DNA from: Sphingopyxis sp.
GTDB taxonomy: Bacteria > Pseudomonadota > Alphaproteobacteria > Sphingomonadales > Sphingomonadaceae
Assembly: GCF_016793825.1 (NCBI RefSeq)
Contig: NZ_JAEULM010000036.1
Span: forward strand, 46,937 to 110,936
DNA: 64,000 bases
Direction of reading: 5' to 3'
Shown: positions 48,638 through 57,552 of the stretch, one piece after another
How the letters are laid out: every line of letters starts with the position of its first letter
Numbering within the stretch: position 1 is the stretch's first letter
Program-made: the position numbers and the translations under genes
Notes under the pieces: generated by a model
Told to the model about the DNA's origin: nothing
Database searches by the model: none
What the model saw: the letters and a program-made list of their open reading frames with translations, nothing else

Positions 48638-50350
48638 ATGGACGATCATGAGCGCGAGCGAGGGAGCGACGCAGAACAGGGATTCGCGACGATGGACGAT
48701 CTGGTTTTAAAAGCAGGTGGCTGGCTAGGACTCGCCTTGGTGGCGCTGGTCTTTGCGGCGCTGGCCGTCGACACGCCCTTTGCGGTTCATATGATTATCA
48801 TCGCGATCACCTGTATGATCGCGCTGTGGTTCCGCGTCTCACGCGCCGATTATGCGGGGATGGCGCGCGGATTGCTGAAGATGCCTGCCGACCAGGGAGC
48901 CTACGACGACGACCCGGTGCGCTGGGGCGTAATCGCGACCATATTCTGGGGCGTCGCGGGACTGGCGGTCGGCCTCTATATCGCGTTGCAACTCGCCTTT
49001 CCGGCGCTCAATCTCGAGATTGAATATACCAGCTTCGGACGGCTGCGCCCGCTCCACACGTCGGCGGTTGTCTTTGCCTTTGGCGGCAATGCGCTGATCG
49101 CGACGAGCTTCTATGTCGTGCAGCGCACTTGCCGCGCGCGGCTCGCCTTTCCCGGCGCCGCCCGCTTCGTCTTCTGGGGTTATCAGCTCTTCCTGGTTCT
49201 CGCCGCCACCGGATATCTGATGGGGGTCACTGGCGCGCGCGAATATGCCGAGCCCGAATGGTATGTCGATCTGTGGCTGACGATCGTCTGGATCGTCTAT
49301 TTCGTCGTCTTCGTCGGCACGATCGTCAAGCGCCGCGAGCCGCATATCTATGTCGCCAACTGGTTCTATCTGAGTTTCATCGTCACCATCGCGATGCTCC
49401 ACATCGTCAACAATCTGGCGGTGCCGGCGACGATCTTCGGGTCGAAGAGCTATTCGGCCTTCGCCGGGGTGCAGGATGCGCTGACGCAATGGTGGTACGG
49501 GCATAATGCGGTCGCTTTCTTCCTGACCGTGCCCTTCCTCGCGATGATGTATTATTTCGTGCCCAAGCAGGCGGAACGGCCGATCTACAGCTATCGCCTG
49601 TCGATCCTCCACTTCTGGTCGCTGATCTTCCTCTACATCTGGGCCGGACCACACCATCTCCATTATACTGCGCTGCCCGACTGGGCGCAGACGCTGGGCA
49701 TGGTATTTTCGGTCGTGCTGTGGATGCCGAGCTGGGGCGGCATGATCAACGGCCTGATGACGCTGAACGGCGCGTGGGACAAGATCCGCACCGACCCGAT
49801 CATCCGCATGATGGTCGTCGCGCTCGCCTTCTATGGCATGGCGACCTTCGAGGGGCCGATGCTGTCGGTGAAGGCGTTCAACAGCCTCAGCCACTATACC
49901 GAATGGACGATCGCGCACGTCCACGCCGGGGCGCTCGGCTGGAACGGGATGATCACCTTCGCCGCGGTCTATTATCTGGTGCCGCGCCTGTGGGGACGCC
50001 CACGCCTCTATTCGCTGCGCATGGTCAACTGGCACTTCTGGCTCGCGACGCTGGGGATCGTCTTCTACGCCGCCTCGATGTGGGTCGCGGGCATCATGCA
50101 GGGGCTGATGTGGCGCGAATATGGCGCCGACGGCTACCTCGTCTACAGCTTTGCCGAAACCGTCGCGGCGATGCACCCGATGTATCTGATTCGCGCCGCG
50201 GGCGGGGCGATGTATCTCGCTGGCTTCCTGCTGCTCGTGTTCAACGTCTGGGCGACGCTCGCGGGCCGGGTCCGCGAGGAAAAGCCCATGACCGAAACGC
50301 CCCACAACGCCGCCGCGGATCGCCCGCTGGCGCCCGTTCCTGCCGAATAA
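48638..50350 (+). CDS. ccoN: cbb3-type cytochrome c oxidase subunit I
   Basis: This 570-residue catalytic subunit of the high-affinity terminal oxidase has about 12 membrane helices. Haem-copper ligand His regions are visible in [49 protein letters not shown] and [18 protein letters not shown]. It reduces O2 to water at very low oxygen. Starts: ATG 48638 (chosen) or ATG 48692, which has AGGGA 8 bases upstream; neither has a strong ribosome site. It is the first gene of the cco block that runs to 56606. No convincing FNR site lies directly upstream. Confidence 0.95.
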   Translation: MDDHERERGSDAEQGFATMDDLVLKAGGWLGLALVALVFAALAVDTPFAVHMIIIAITCMIALWFRVSRADYAGMARGLLKMPADQGAYDDDPVRWGVIATIFWGVAGLAVGLYIALQLAFPALNLEIEYTSFGRLRPLHTSAVVFAFGGNALIATSFYVVQRTCRARLAFPGAARFVFWGYQLFLVLAATGYLMGVTGAREYAEPEWYVDLWLTIVWIVYFVVFVGTIVKRREPHIYVANWFYLSFIVTIAMLHIVNNLAVPATIFGSKSYSAFAGVQDALTQWWYGHNAVAFFLTVPFLAMMYYFVPKQAERPIYSYRLSILHFWSLIFLYIWAGPHHLHYTALPDWAQTLGMVFSVVLWMPSWGGMINGLMTLNGAWDKIRTDPIIRMMVVALAFYGMATFEGPMLSVKAFNSLSHYTEWTIAHVHAGALGWNGMITFAAVYYLVPRLWGRPRLYSLRMVNWHFWLATLGIVFYAASMWVAGIMQGLMWREYGADGYLVYSFAETVAAMHPMYLIRAAGGAMYLAGFLLLVFNVWATLAGRVREEKPMTETPHNAAADRPLAPVPAE

Positions 50351-50363
50351 GGAGCCAAGGCAA

Positions 50364-51140
50364 ATGGCTACCCAACCCGCCGAAAAGCGCTTCAGCCACA
50401 AGAAGCTCGAACGCAATGTCAGCCTGCTCGGCTTCTTTTCGCTGATCGCCGTCGCGATCGGCGGCATCGTCGAGATTGCGCCGCTGTTCTGGATCGACAA
50501 CACGATCGAGAAGGTCGACGGGATGCGGCCCTATACGCCGCTCGAGCTGGCGGGGCGCAACATTTACATGCGCGAAGGCTGCTACACCTGCCACAGCCAG
50601 ATGATCCGCCCGTTCCGCGACGAGGTCGAACGCTATGGTCATTACAGCCTGGCGGCCGAGAGCATGTACGACCATCCGTTCCAGTGGGGATCGAAGCGGA
50701 CTGGGCCGGACCTTGCCCGCGTCGGCGGTCGCTATTCGGATGAATGGCACAAGGCGCATCTGATCGATCCGCGCAGCGTCGTGCCCGAATCAATCATGCC
50801 CGGCTACGCCTTCCTCGCCGATCGCGATCTCGAGGCGGGCGACATGACGCGCGACCTGACCGCGCTCTCGCGCGTCGGCGTTCCCTATACCAAACAGGAT
50901 ATCGGCAAGGCGAACGACGACATCCGCGCGCAGGCCGATCCCGATGCGGGCGCGGGCGATCTCGTCACGCGCTATCCCAAGGCGCAGGTGCGCGATTTCG
51001 ACGGCGACCCCGCCCGCGTGACCGAAATGGACGCGTTGATCGCCTATCTCCAGATGCTCGGCACGCTTGTCGATGTCGAGAAGGCGGCGCCGCAGGAGCA
51101 GGCGCATGTGCCCGCCGTCGCATCGGGGGCGTCGCGATGA
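50364..51140 (+). CDS. ccoO: cbb3-type oxidase monohaem cytochrome c subunit
   Basis: This 258-residue protein has one N-terminal membrane helix ([20 protein letters not shown], about 19-38), the haem motif CYTCH at about 73, and a Met-containing loop (SIMPGYAF). It passes electrons to CcoN. Its start lies 14 bases after the ccoN stop, with AAGGAG upstream. The C terminus has a Pro/Ala-rich tail. Confidence 0.95.
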   Translation: MATQPAEKRFSHKKLERNVSLLGFFSLIAVAIGGIVEIAPLFWIDNTIEKVDGMRPYTPLELAGRNIYMREGCYTCHSQMIRPFRDEVERYGHYSLAAESMYDHPFQWGSKRTGPDLARVGGRYSDEWHKAHLIDPRSVVPESIMPGYAFLADRDLEAGDMTRDLTALSRVGVPYTKQDIGKANDDIRAQADPDAGAGDLVTRYPKAQVRDFDGDPARVTEMDALIAYLQMLGTLVDVEKAAPQEQAHVPAVASGASR

Positions 51141-51301
51141 CTTATGACGAGGTGCGGCATTTCGCCGACAGCTGGGGGCTGATCGTCATGGTGGCGATGT
51201 TCCTCCTCTTCATCGCCTGGCCCTTTCGCAAGGGCGCGCGCCATCATCACGACGAAGCGGCGAACATGATCTTCAAGGACGACGACAATGGCCGATCATA
51301 A
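51137..51301 (+). CDS. ccoQ: cbb3-type oxidase small subunit CcoQ
   Basis: This 54-residue protein has one membrane helix ([18 protein letters not shown]) and a basic/acidic tail. The start ATG overlaps the ccoO stop (ATGA), and the stop overlaps the ccoP start region by 14 bases. It stabilises the oxidase complex in relatives. Confidence 0.9.
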   Translation: MTYDEVRHFADSWGLIVMVAMFLLFIAWPFRKGARHHHDEAANMIFKDDDNGRS

Positions 51302-52208
51302 GCGCATCGACGAAGTGACCGGTACGAGCACGTCCGGCCACGAATGGGACGGCATCGAGGAACTCGACACGCCGATGCCGCGCTGGTGGCTGTGGTCGCT
51401 CTATGCGACGATCGTCTGGGGCATCGCCTATGTCATCCTCTACCCCGCCTGGCCGATGGTCCATGGCGCGACCGAGGGGGTGCTCGGCTGGACCAGCCGC
51501 GGCCAGCTCGAAGCAGAGATGCGGGCCGACGCGGCGCGCCGCGCACCGGTGATGAATGCGATCGCCGCAACGCCGATTGCCGATTTGCCCGCGAAGCCCG
51601 AGCTGATGCAGGCGGCGGTGCAGGGCGGGGCGGCCGCCTTTCGCGTCCATTGCGTCCAGTGCCACGGCGCGGGCGGCGCGGGGGTGAAGACGCTCTATCC
51701 GAGCCTGACCGACGACGACTGGCTGTGGGGCGGCGACCTTGCCACCATCGACTATACGATCACCCACGGCATCCGGAATCCCGATCACAAGGAAACGCGT
51801 ACCAGCCTGATGCCCGCCTTCGGTCGCGACGGCATCCTGAACGCGGCGCAGATTTCCGATGTCGTCAGCTTCGTCCGCACGATCAGCCGGCAGGAAAAGC
51901 CGGGCGCCTCGTCGGCCCGCGGCGCGACGCTGTTCGCGGACAATTGCGCGGTCTGTCACGGCGCGGGTGGCGAAGGCGGGCGGCAGGTCGGTGCGGCGAA
52001 GCTGACCGACGCGGTCTGGCTCTATGGCGGCGACCGCGCCAGCCTGACCGCGACGATCACCCAGCCGCGCAACGGCGTCATGCCGCGCTGGGGCGAGCGG
52101 CTCGACCCGGTGACGATCAAGATGCTCGCCGCCTATGTCTATTCGCTCGGTGGCGGCGAAAAGCCCGCTCCCGCGCCCGAAGGGCCGAAAGCCGATGGCA
52201 AGCCCTGA
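51288..52208 (+). CDS. ccoP: cbb3-type oxidase dihaem cytochrome c subunit
   Basis: This 306-residue protein has one membrane helix (WWLWSLYATIVWGIAYVILY, about 33-52), then two haem-binding sites, CVQCH (about 123) and CAVCH (about 222), each with a following Met-rich loop (SLMPAFG and GVMPRWG). It is the entry point for electrons from cytochrome c. It overlaps ccoQ by 14 bases and the ccoG start by 14 bases. Confidence 0.95.
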   Translation: MADHKRIDEVTGTSTSGHEWDGIEELDTPMPRWWLWSLYATIVWGIAYVILYPAWPMVHGATEGVLGWTSRGQLEAEMRADAARRAPVMNAIAATPIADLPAKPELMQAAVQGGAAAFRVHCVQCHGAGGAGVKTLYPSLTDDDWLWGGDLATIDYTITHGIRNPDHKETRTSLMPAFGRDGILNAAQISDVVSFVRTISRQEKPGASSARGATLFADNCAVCHGAGGEGGRQVGAAKLTDAVWLYGGDRASLTATITQPRNGVMPRWGERLDPVTIKMLAAYVYSLGGGEKPAPAPEGPKADGKP

Positions 52209-53646
52209 AGACCTGACCCACCCCGCGCTCTACGAGGCGCGGAAGGGCGTTTACCCGAAAGCGGTGAACGGCTTCTTCCGCCGCTTCAAATGGGCGATCA
52301 TGGCGGTGACGCTGGCGATCTATTACGGCACGCCGTGGATTCGCTGGGATCGCGGTCCCTATGCGCCCGATCAGGCGGTGCTCGTCGACCTCGCGAACCG
52401 GCGCTTCTACATGTTCCAGATCGAAATCTGGCCGCATGAATTCTATTATGTCGCGGGCCTGCTGATCATGGCGGGGATCGGCCTGTTCCTCGTCACCAGC
52501 GCGGTGGGGCGCGCCTGGTGCGGCTATGCCTGTCCGCAGACGGTGTGGACCGACCTGTTCCAGCACGTCGACCGGCTGGTCGACGGCGACCGCAACGCAC
52601 AGATCCGGCTGGGGAACGGACCCTGGACCTTCGAGAAGGTCGCAAAACGCGGGCTCAAATATCTGATCTACCTTGTCATCGCCTTCTGGACCGGCGGCGC
52701 GTGGATCATGTATTTCGCCGACGCACCGACGCTGACGCAGGATTTCTGGACCGGGCAGGCGGCGCCGGTAGCCTATGGCACCGTCGCCGTGCTGACCGCG
52801 ACGACCTTCATCCTCGGCGGCTTCATGCGCGAGCAGGTGTGCATCTATATGTGCCCCTGGCCGCGCATCCAGACCGCGATGATGGACGAAAAATCGCTGC
52901 TCGTGACCTATAAGGACTGGCGCGGCGAACCGCGCGGCAGCGTCAAGAAGGCGATGGCCCACCCCGGCGCCTTCGGCGACTGCATCGACTGCAACCAGTG
53001 CGTCGCGGTGTGCCCGACGGGGATCGACATCCGGCAGGGGCCGCAGATCGGCTGCATCACCTGCGCGCTGTGCATCGACGCCTGCGACAGCGTGATGGCG
53101 CAGGTCGGGCGGCCGCGCGGGCTGATCGACTATTGCACCCTCGACGACGCCGCGACCGAAATGGCGGGCGGGGTCGCGCCGCCGATCCGCAAGACGCTCT
53201 TCCGCCCGCGCACCCTGTTCTATTTCGGCCTGTGGGGTGCGATCGGGCTGGCGATGCTCTTCACCCTCGGCCAGCGCACCCGGCTCGACCTGGCCGTCCA
53301 GCACGAGCGCAGCCCGCTTTACGTCCAGTTGTCCGACGGCGCGATCCGCAACAATTACACGCTGAAGCTGCGCAATATGGAGCTTCGCCCGCGTCGGGTC
53401 GAAATCAGCGTCAGCGGCCTGCCCGAGGCGCGATTGTGGATCGACGGCGGATCGCGCGAAACGGCGCGGCAGAGCCTGCACATGCCGCTGGCGCCTGACA
53501 GCGTGACGAGCGCGCGGCTGTTCGTCGTCGCCCCCGGCGCGGGACCGGCGCGGCAGGATTTCACCATCGCGGTGCGCGCGCTCGACGACGATCCGCGCGG
53601 CGACCGCGAGACCATCCAGTTCGACCGGCCGGGGACCGAACCATGA
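52195..53646 (+). CDS. ccoG: cytochrome c oxidase accessory protein CcoG (FixG)
   Basis: This 483-residue membrane ferredoxin has four to five membrane helices. The ferredoxin clusters are CGYACPQTVWTDLFQ (about 109), then CNQCVAVCPTG (about 266) and CITCALCIDAC, spaced for [4Fe-4S]. It is needed for copper delivery to the cbb3 oxidase, probably as a Cu2+ reductase. The start is ATG 52195, inside the end of ccoP; the longer frame from 52135 is not used. The stop overlaps the ccoH start (ATGA). Confidence 0.94.
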   Translation: MASPEDLTHPALYEARKGVYPKAVNGFFRRFKWAIMAVTLAIYYGTPWIRWDRGPYAPDQAVLVDLANRRFYMFQIEIWPHEFYYVAGLLIMAGIGLFLVTSAVGRAWCGYACPQTVWTDLFQHVDRLVDGDRNAQIRLGNGPWTFEKVAKRGLKYLIYLVIAFWTGGAWIMYFADAPTLTQDFWTGQAAPVAYGTVAVLTATTFILGGFMREQVCIYMCPWPRIQTAMMDEKSLLVTYKDWRGEPRGSVKKAMAHPGAFGDCIDCNQCVAVCPTGIDIRQGPQIGCITCALCIDACDSVMAQVGRPRGLIDYCTLDDAATEMAGGVAPPIRKTLFRPRTLFYFGLWGAIGLAMLFTLGQRTRLDLAVQHERSPLYVQLSDGAIRNNYTLKLRNMELRPRRVEISVSGLPEARLWIDGGSRETARQSLHMPLAPDSVTSARLFVVAPGAGPARQDFTIAVRALDDDPRGDRETIQFDRPGTEP

Positions 53647-54113
53647 CCGACAAGCGCGAGCGCAAAGCCTTCACCGGACGCCATGCGGCGATGATCCTCG
53701 TCGCCTTCTTCGGCACCGTCATCGGCGTCAACATGGTGATGGCGAGCTTCGCGCTGTCGACCTTCGGCGGCACCGTCGTCGACAACAGCTATGTCGCGAG
53801 CCAGCATTACAACGAATGGCTCGCGCGCGCCGACGCGCAGGACCGGCTCGGCTGGGACAAGAGCGTCACGGTCAACGAGGAGCGCCATGTCCGGCTGATC
53901 GTTCGCAAGGACGGTGCCCCCGTGGAGGGGCTGCGCATCGTCGCGACGCTTCGCCACCCGCTCGGCCGCGCGCCCGCGCGCGCGATGCGCTTCGTCGCCG
54001 CGGCGGACGGCGCGCTGCGCTCGCTCGAAGCCTTGCCCGCCGGGCGCTGGCAGCTCGACCTGTCGGTGCATCGCGGCGCCGACGAGGCCCGCTACCGGAT
54101 CGACCTCAAATGA
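53643..54113 (+). CDS. ccoH: FixH/CcoH assembly protein
   Basis: This 156-residue protein has one N-terminal membrane helix (AMILVAFFGTVIGVNMVMAS, about 16-35) followed by SFALSTFGGTVVDNSYVASQ and a beta-rich domain, the usual FixH pattern. It helps assemble the oxidase. Its start ATG overlaps the ccoG stop and its stop overlaps the ccoI start. Confidence 0.92.
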   Translation: MTDKRERKAFTGRHAAMILVAFFGTVIGVNMVMASFALSTFGGTVVDNSYVASQHYNEWLARADAQDRLGWDKSVTVNEERHVRLIVRKDGAPVEGLRIVATLRHPLGRAPARAMRFVAAADGALRSLEALPAGRWQLDLSVHRGADEARYRIDLK

Positions 54114-56230
54114 CCCAGGCCGCTTCCCTGCTCGTCGAGCGCGATTTCGCGGTGCCCGACATCCGCTGCGCTGGCTGCATCGCCAAGCTGGAGCAGGGGC
54201 TGGTGCGCGACCGGCGGATCGCGGCGGCGCGTGTCAATTTCACCGAAAAGCGCGTGCATATTTCCTGCACCCCCGACGCCGAAACGCCCGAACTGATCGG
54301 CGCCTTTTCGCTGCTCGGGTTCGAGGCGCATCCGATCGGCGACGGTCCGGCCGAAGTCGATGGCGGCGCGTCCGACAGTCGCGCGTTGCTGCGCGCGGTC
54401 GCGGTCGCGGGTTTCGCGATGATGAACATCATGCTGTTGTCGGTGTCGGTCTGGTCGGGCGCGAGCGGCGCGACGCGCGACCTCTTCCACTGGTTGTCGG
54501 CGGCGATCGCGCTGCCGACCGTGGCCTATGCCGGGCGCAGCTTCTTTCGCTCGGCGTGGCGCGCGGTGCGCCACGGCCGCACCAACATGGACGTGCCGAT
54601 CAGCATCGGGGTGCTGATCGCGACCGCGCTCAGCCTCTATGAAACCGCGACGCACGGCCCGCACGCCTATTTCGATGGCGTGGTGATGCTGCTTTTCTTC
54701 CTGCTTTGCGGCCGCTGGCTCGACAGCGTGATGCGCGACCGCGCGCGCGGCGGGGTGACCGCGCTGCTCCGCAACATGGGCACCGGCGCGATGGTGGCGG
54801 GCGCCGACGAGACGAGCCGCTGGGTCGATGCCACCGCGCTTCAGCCCGGCATGGTCATGCTCGTCGCGGCGGGCGAGCGCTTGTCAGCGGACGGCGTCGT
54901 CGCGGGCGGCGCCAGCCGGATCGACCTGTCGCTGCTGACCGGCGAAAGCGCGCCGCAGGAGGTCTCGCTCGGCGACCCGGTTCACGCGGGAACGCTGAAC
55001 GTGGAGGCGCCGATCCGCGTCCGGGTGACCGCCGCGGGCGCCGACACCGCGATCGCCGATATTGCGCGCCTGATGGGCGAGGCGGCGCAGGGCAAGTCGC
55101 GCTATGTCCGCATCGCCGACCGTGCCGCGCGCTATTATGCGCCTGCCGTCCACACGCTCGCCCTGCTCGCTTTCGCGGGGTGGATGATCGTCGGCGCGGG
55201 CTGGCATCACAGCCTGCTGATCGCGGTCGCGGTGCTGATCATCACCTGCCCCTGCGCGCTCGGCCTCGCGGTGCCGGCGGCGCAGATCGTCGCAGCGGGC
55301 GCGCTGATGCGCGTCGGGGTGCTGGTGAAGGACGGGGCGGCGCTCGAACGGCTGGCCGAGGTCGACCGCGCGATGATCGACAAGACGGGAACGCTGACGC
55401 TGGGCCGCCCGGTCGCGACCAATCTGGACGGGGCGGACGCGACCGTCCGCGCCCTGCTGCTCGCGCTGGCACGCGCCAGCCGCCATCCGCTCAGCGAAGC
55501 GCTGACCCGCGACCTAACCGCGGCAGGCGTGACCCCGCTCGCGGTCGAGGCGATCCGCGAAACGCCCGGCTTCGGGGTCGAGGCACAGTGGGAAGGGCGC
55601 ATGGTGACGCTGGGCCGCCCCGCGCAGCCCACCGCCCACAGCACGCTCGCGACCCAACTCGCGATCAATGGCGCGCCGGCGATGACCGTCCGCTTCGCCG
55701 ACGCGCTGCGCCCCGATGCCGCCGACACGATCGCCGCGCTGGAGCAGGCGGGCGTTGCGCCAGGCATCCTGTCGGGCGACCGCGCCGCCGCCGTCGCGCC
55801 GGTCGCGCGCGTGCTCGGGCTGACCGCCCAGACCGGCATGAGCCCTCAGGACAAGCTCGCCGCCATCGCGCGGCAGGCGGCGGCGGGGCACAAGGTGCTG
55901 ATGATCGGCGACGGCCTCAACGACGGTCCCGCGCTCGCGGCGGGCCATGCCTCGATCGCGCCGGGTTCGGCGAGCGACGCGGGCAAGAATGCCGCCGACT
56001 GCATCTTCCTCGGTGACCGGTTGATGCCGGTCGCGCAGGCAATCCGCGTCGCGCGGCGGACACAGGCGATCGTGCGGCAGAATTTCGCGCTCGCGATCGG
56101 CTATAATATCGTCGCGGTGCCGCTTGCTTTCATGGGGCATGTGACGCCGCTGGTCGCGGCTATCGCCATGTCGGGATCGTCGCTGATCGTCGTCGGCAAC
56201 GCGCTGCGGTTGAAGGGGGCAGCGCGATGA
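54110..56230 (+). CDS. ccoI: copper-transporting P1B-ATPase CcoI (FixI)
   Basis: This 706-residue protein has an N-terminal heavy-metal domain with CAGC (about residue 21), six to eight membrane helices with CPC (ITCPCALGLAVP), the phosphorylation site DKTGTLTLG, the HP motif in SRHPLSEAL and GDGLNDGPAL. It pumps copper to the periplasm for oxidase assembly. The start is ATG 54110, overlapping the ccoH stop; the longer frame from 53816 is antisense-like extension and not used. The stop overlaps ccoS by 4 bases. Confidence 0.95.
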   Translation: MTQAASLLVERDFAVPDIRCAGCIAKLEQGLVRDRRIAAARVNFTEKRVHISCTPDAETPELIGAFSLLGFEAHPIGDGPAEVDGGASDSRALLRAVAVAGFAMMNIMLLSVSVWSGASGATRDLFHWLSAAIALPTVAYAGRSFFRSAWRAVRHGRTNMDVPISIGVLIATALSLYETATHGPHAYFDGVVMLLFFLLCGRWLDSVMRDRARGGVTALLRNMGTGAMVAGADETSRWVDATALQPGMVMLVAAGERLSADGVVAGGASRIDLSLLTGESAPQEVSLGDPVHAGTLNVEAPIRVRVTAAGADTAIADIARLMGEAAQGKSRYVRIADRAARYYAPAVHTLALLAFAGWMIVGAGWHHSLLIAVAVLIITCPCALGLAVPAAQIVAAGALMRVGVLVKDGAALERLAEVDRAMIDKTGTLTLGRPVATNLDGADATVRALLLALARASRHPLSEALTRDLTAAGVTPLAVEAIRETPGFGVEAQWEGRMVTLGRPAQPTAHSTLATQLAINGAPAMTVRFADALRPDAADTIAALEQAGVAPGILSGDRAAAVAPVARVLGLTAQTGMSPQDKLAAIARQAAAGHKVLMIGDGLNDGPALAAGHASIAPGSASDAGKNAADCIFLGDRLMPVAQAIRVARRTQAIVRQNFALAIGYNIVAVPLAFMGHVTPLVAAIAMSGSSLIVVGNALRLKGAAR

Positions 56231-56382
56231 ATGGCCTGCTCGTCCTGATCCCGGTCGCGCTTGGGCTCGGCCTCATCGGGCTCGCCGCCTTTTTCTGGTC
56301 GCTGCGGGGCGGGCAGTTCGACGATCTCGACGGTGCGGCGCTGCGCATCTTCGTCGAGGATGAGGAAGAGGACGCGCGATGA
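56227..56382 (+). CDS. ccoS: CcoS, oxidase maturation protein
   Basis: This 51-residue protein has one membrane helix (LVLIPVALGLGLIGLAAFFW) then SLRGGQFDDLDGAALRI and an acidic end. This is the CcoS signature. It is required for cofactor insertion in cbb3 oxidase. ATG overlaps the ccoI stop and its TGA overlaps the next ATG, so translation is coupled. Confidence 0.92.
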   Translation: MNGLLVLIPVALGLGLIGLAAFFWSLRGGQFDDLDGAALRIFVEDEEEDAR

Positions 56383-56606
56383 CCGCGCGCCATGTCGTCC
56401 TGATGCTGGGCGCGGCAGCGCTGATGCAGCCGCCCGTCGCGGTCGAGGCGCGCGTGCTGACACTCCGGGCATGCGGCGGCGCGGCGCATCGGATGCTGCT
56501 GCCGGGCGACCCTGCCGACCCTGCGGAGCGGCGCGACTGCGCCAAGGCGTGTCACGCGGTCACCGAGCGTCGCGGCAAATCGGTAGAGTCGAAGCGTTGT
56601 TGCTGA
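56379..56606 (+). CDS. small Cys-rich exported protein, last gene of the cco operon
   Basis: This 75-residue protein starts with an ATG that overlaps the ccoS stop (ATGA). A hydrophobic signal (HVVLMLGAAALMQPP) is followed by VEARV, then C32 (LRACGG), C54 (RDCAKACH with C58) and a terminal CC, giving five cysteines in a small mature part. I do not know the family. Its place at the end of the oxidase-assembly operon suggests a role in copper or haem handling, but this is inference. Confidence 0.6.
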   Translation: MTARHVVLMLGAAALMQPPVAVEARVLTLRACGGAAHRMLLPGDPADPAERRDCAKACHAVTERRGKSVESKRCC

Positions 56607-56632
56607 AAATCCGCCGCCGTTGATCCCGGTCA

Positions 56633-56725
56633 ATGTCGCAGCGCCCGGTCGCGCTCTATGTCCATATCCCTTTTTGCGAGAGCATCGTAACCCGTGTTTT
56701 CAGGCCACGGCGGTCCAAGACATGA
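56633..56725 (+). pseudogene. hemN: hemN (oxygen-independent coproporphyrinogen III oxidase), truncated after 18 codons
   Basis: ATG 56633 begins MSQRPVALYVHIPFCESI, the conserved HemN start up to the first radical SAM cysteine. The next residues should be CYYC, but the reading becomes VTRVFRPRRSKT and stops at 56725. The break is directly after 56686, so a mobile element joins here. The remaining 430 or so residues are not in the window. HemN is normally the last gene of this region in related species and makes haem precursors without oxygen. Confidence 0.75.
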
Positions 56726-56838
56726 GATTTTCCGACGTGGTTGACGGGATGATTGACCAGCCCCCCACCGCGTGGTCCGCGCGGATTGTCAGTGCACTAA
56801 CGCCGCCATCGCCAGGCTTGTCCCGTGCACGGCTCCGA

Positions 56839-57543
56839 TCAAGGTTGCCGATACCTCACCCTTATCGTGCACCGCACCGGCTGCTTGACCTTGGTGGCCC
56901 GCTGTAAGCAAGCGTCGATGGCATCTCGGTTCGCCTGTCGCATGTCGGCGGCGTCAACGATAGCCTGCCAGCCTTCGGGGTTCCCGGCCTGCATCAGCCG
57001 GGTTCCGGCGTCCCATAGGGTCGGCTCACGAACGGTGCGCGCGGCGATGCGTTCCGGCAGGTGCCAGCTTGTCGGTAGGATGCGCGCGACAAAGCCGGGA
57101 AGCGCGGACCACAGGAGGCACCCGGCAAGCAAGCCGCCGCCGACGTACCACCAGCGGAGTCGCTTTTGCTCGTAGATGGTGTTGGCCGTGCCGATAATCG
57201 TCCGCAGATCGCGGATGGCCTCGCCACGCTCCCGCTTCGCAGCCACAATCAAGACCTCGTCGTCGCGTCGCGCGCGCGCCGCCGCCGCCGTCATCCGCGC
57301 CTCGAAGTCCTCCGGAGTCATCTGCATGGCGGGCTGGCGCTCGATGGAGACAAGCCGGTTGGCCATCTCTCCCAGCGTCTTGCTGTAATCTGGAATGTCG
57401 ATCTCGGATTTCTCGGTGGCGAGATGTTCGACCGCACGGCGCATCATGGCCATTTCGCCTTCAAGGCGGGTAAAGGCTCGCGTCGCCGGATCAGGGTCCG
57501 GCTCGTCATAGGGCAGTCGGGGTAGCTGTCTGTCGTTGTTCAT
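56839..57543 (-). CDS. DUF6118-type mobile-element protein
   Basis: This 234-residue protein has a charged N-terminal helix part (FTRLEGEMAMMRRAVEHLAT), a stretch like PAMQMTPEDFEARMTAAAAR, a single membrane helix (WWYVGGGLLAGCLLWSALPG, about 131-150) and an Arg-rich C terminus with two Cys. This matches the DUF6118 group that sits beside relaxase genes in sphingomonad mobile elements. Function unknown; it may link the relaxosome to the membrane. It starts 9 bases after the relaxase stop on the same strand. Confidence 0.7.
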   Translation of the reverse strand: MNNDRQLPRLPYDEPDPDPATRAFTRLEGEMAMMRRAVEHLATEKSEIDIPDYSKTLGEMANRLVSIERQPAMQMTPEDFEARMTAAAARARRDDEVLIVAAKRERGEAIRDLRTIIGTANTIYEQKRLRWWYVGGGLLAGCLLWSALPGFVARILPTSWHLPERIAARTVREPTLWDAGTRLMQAGNPEGWQAIVDAADMRQANRDAIDACLQRATKVKQPVRCTIRVRYRQP

Positions 57544-57552
57544 GTCTTCCTC

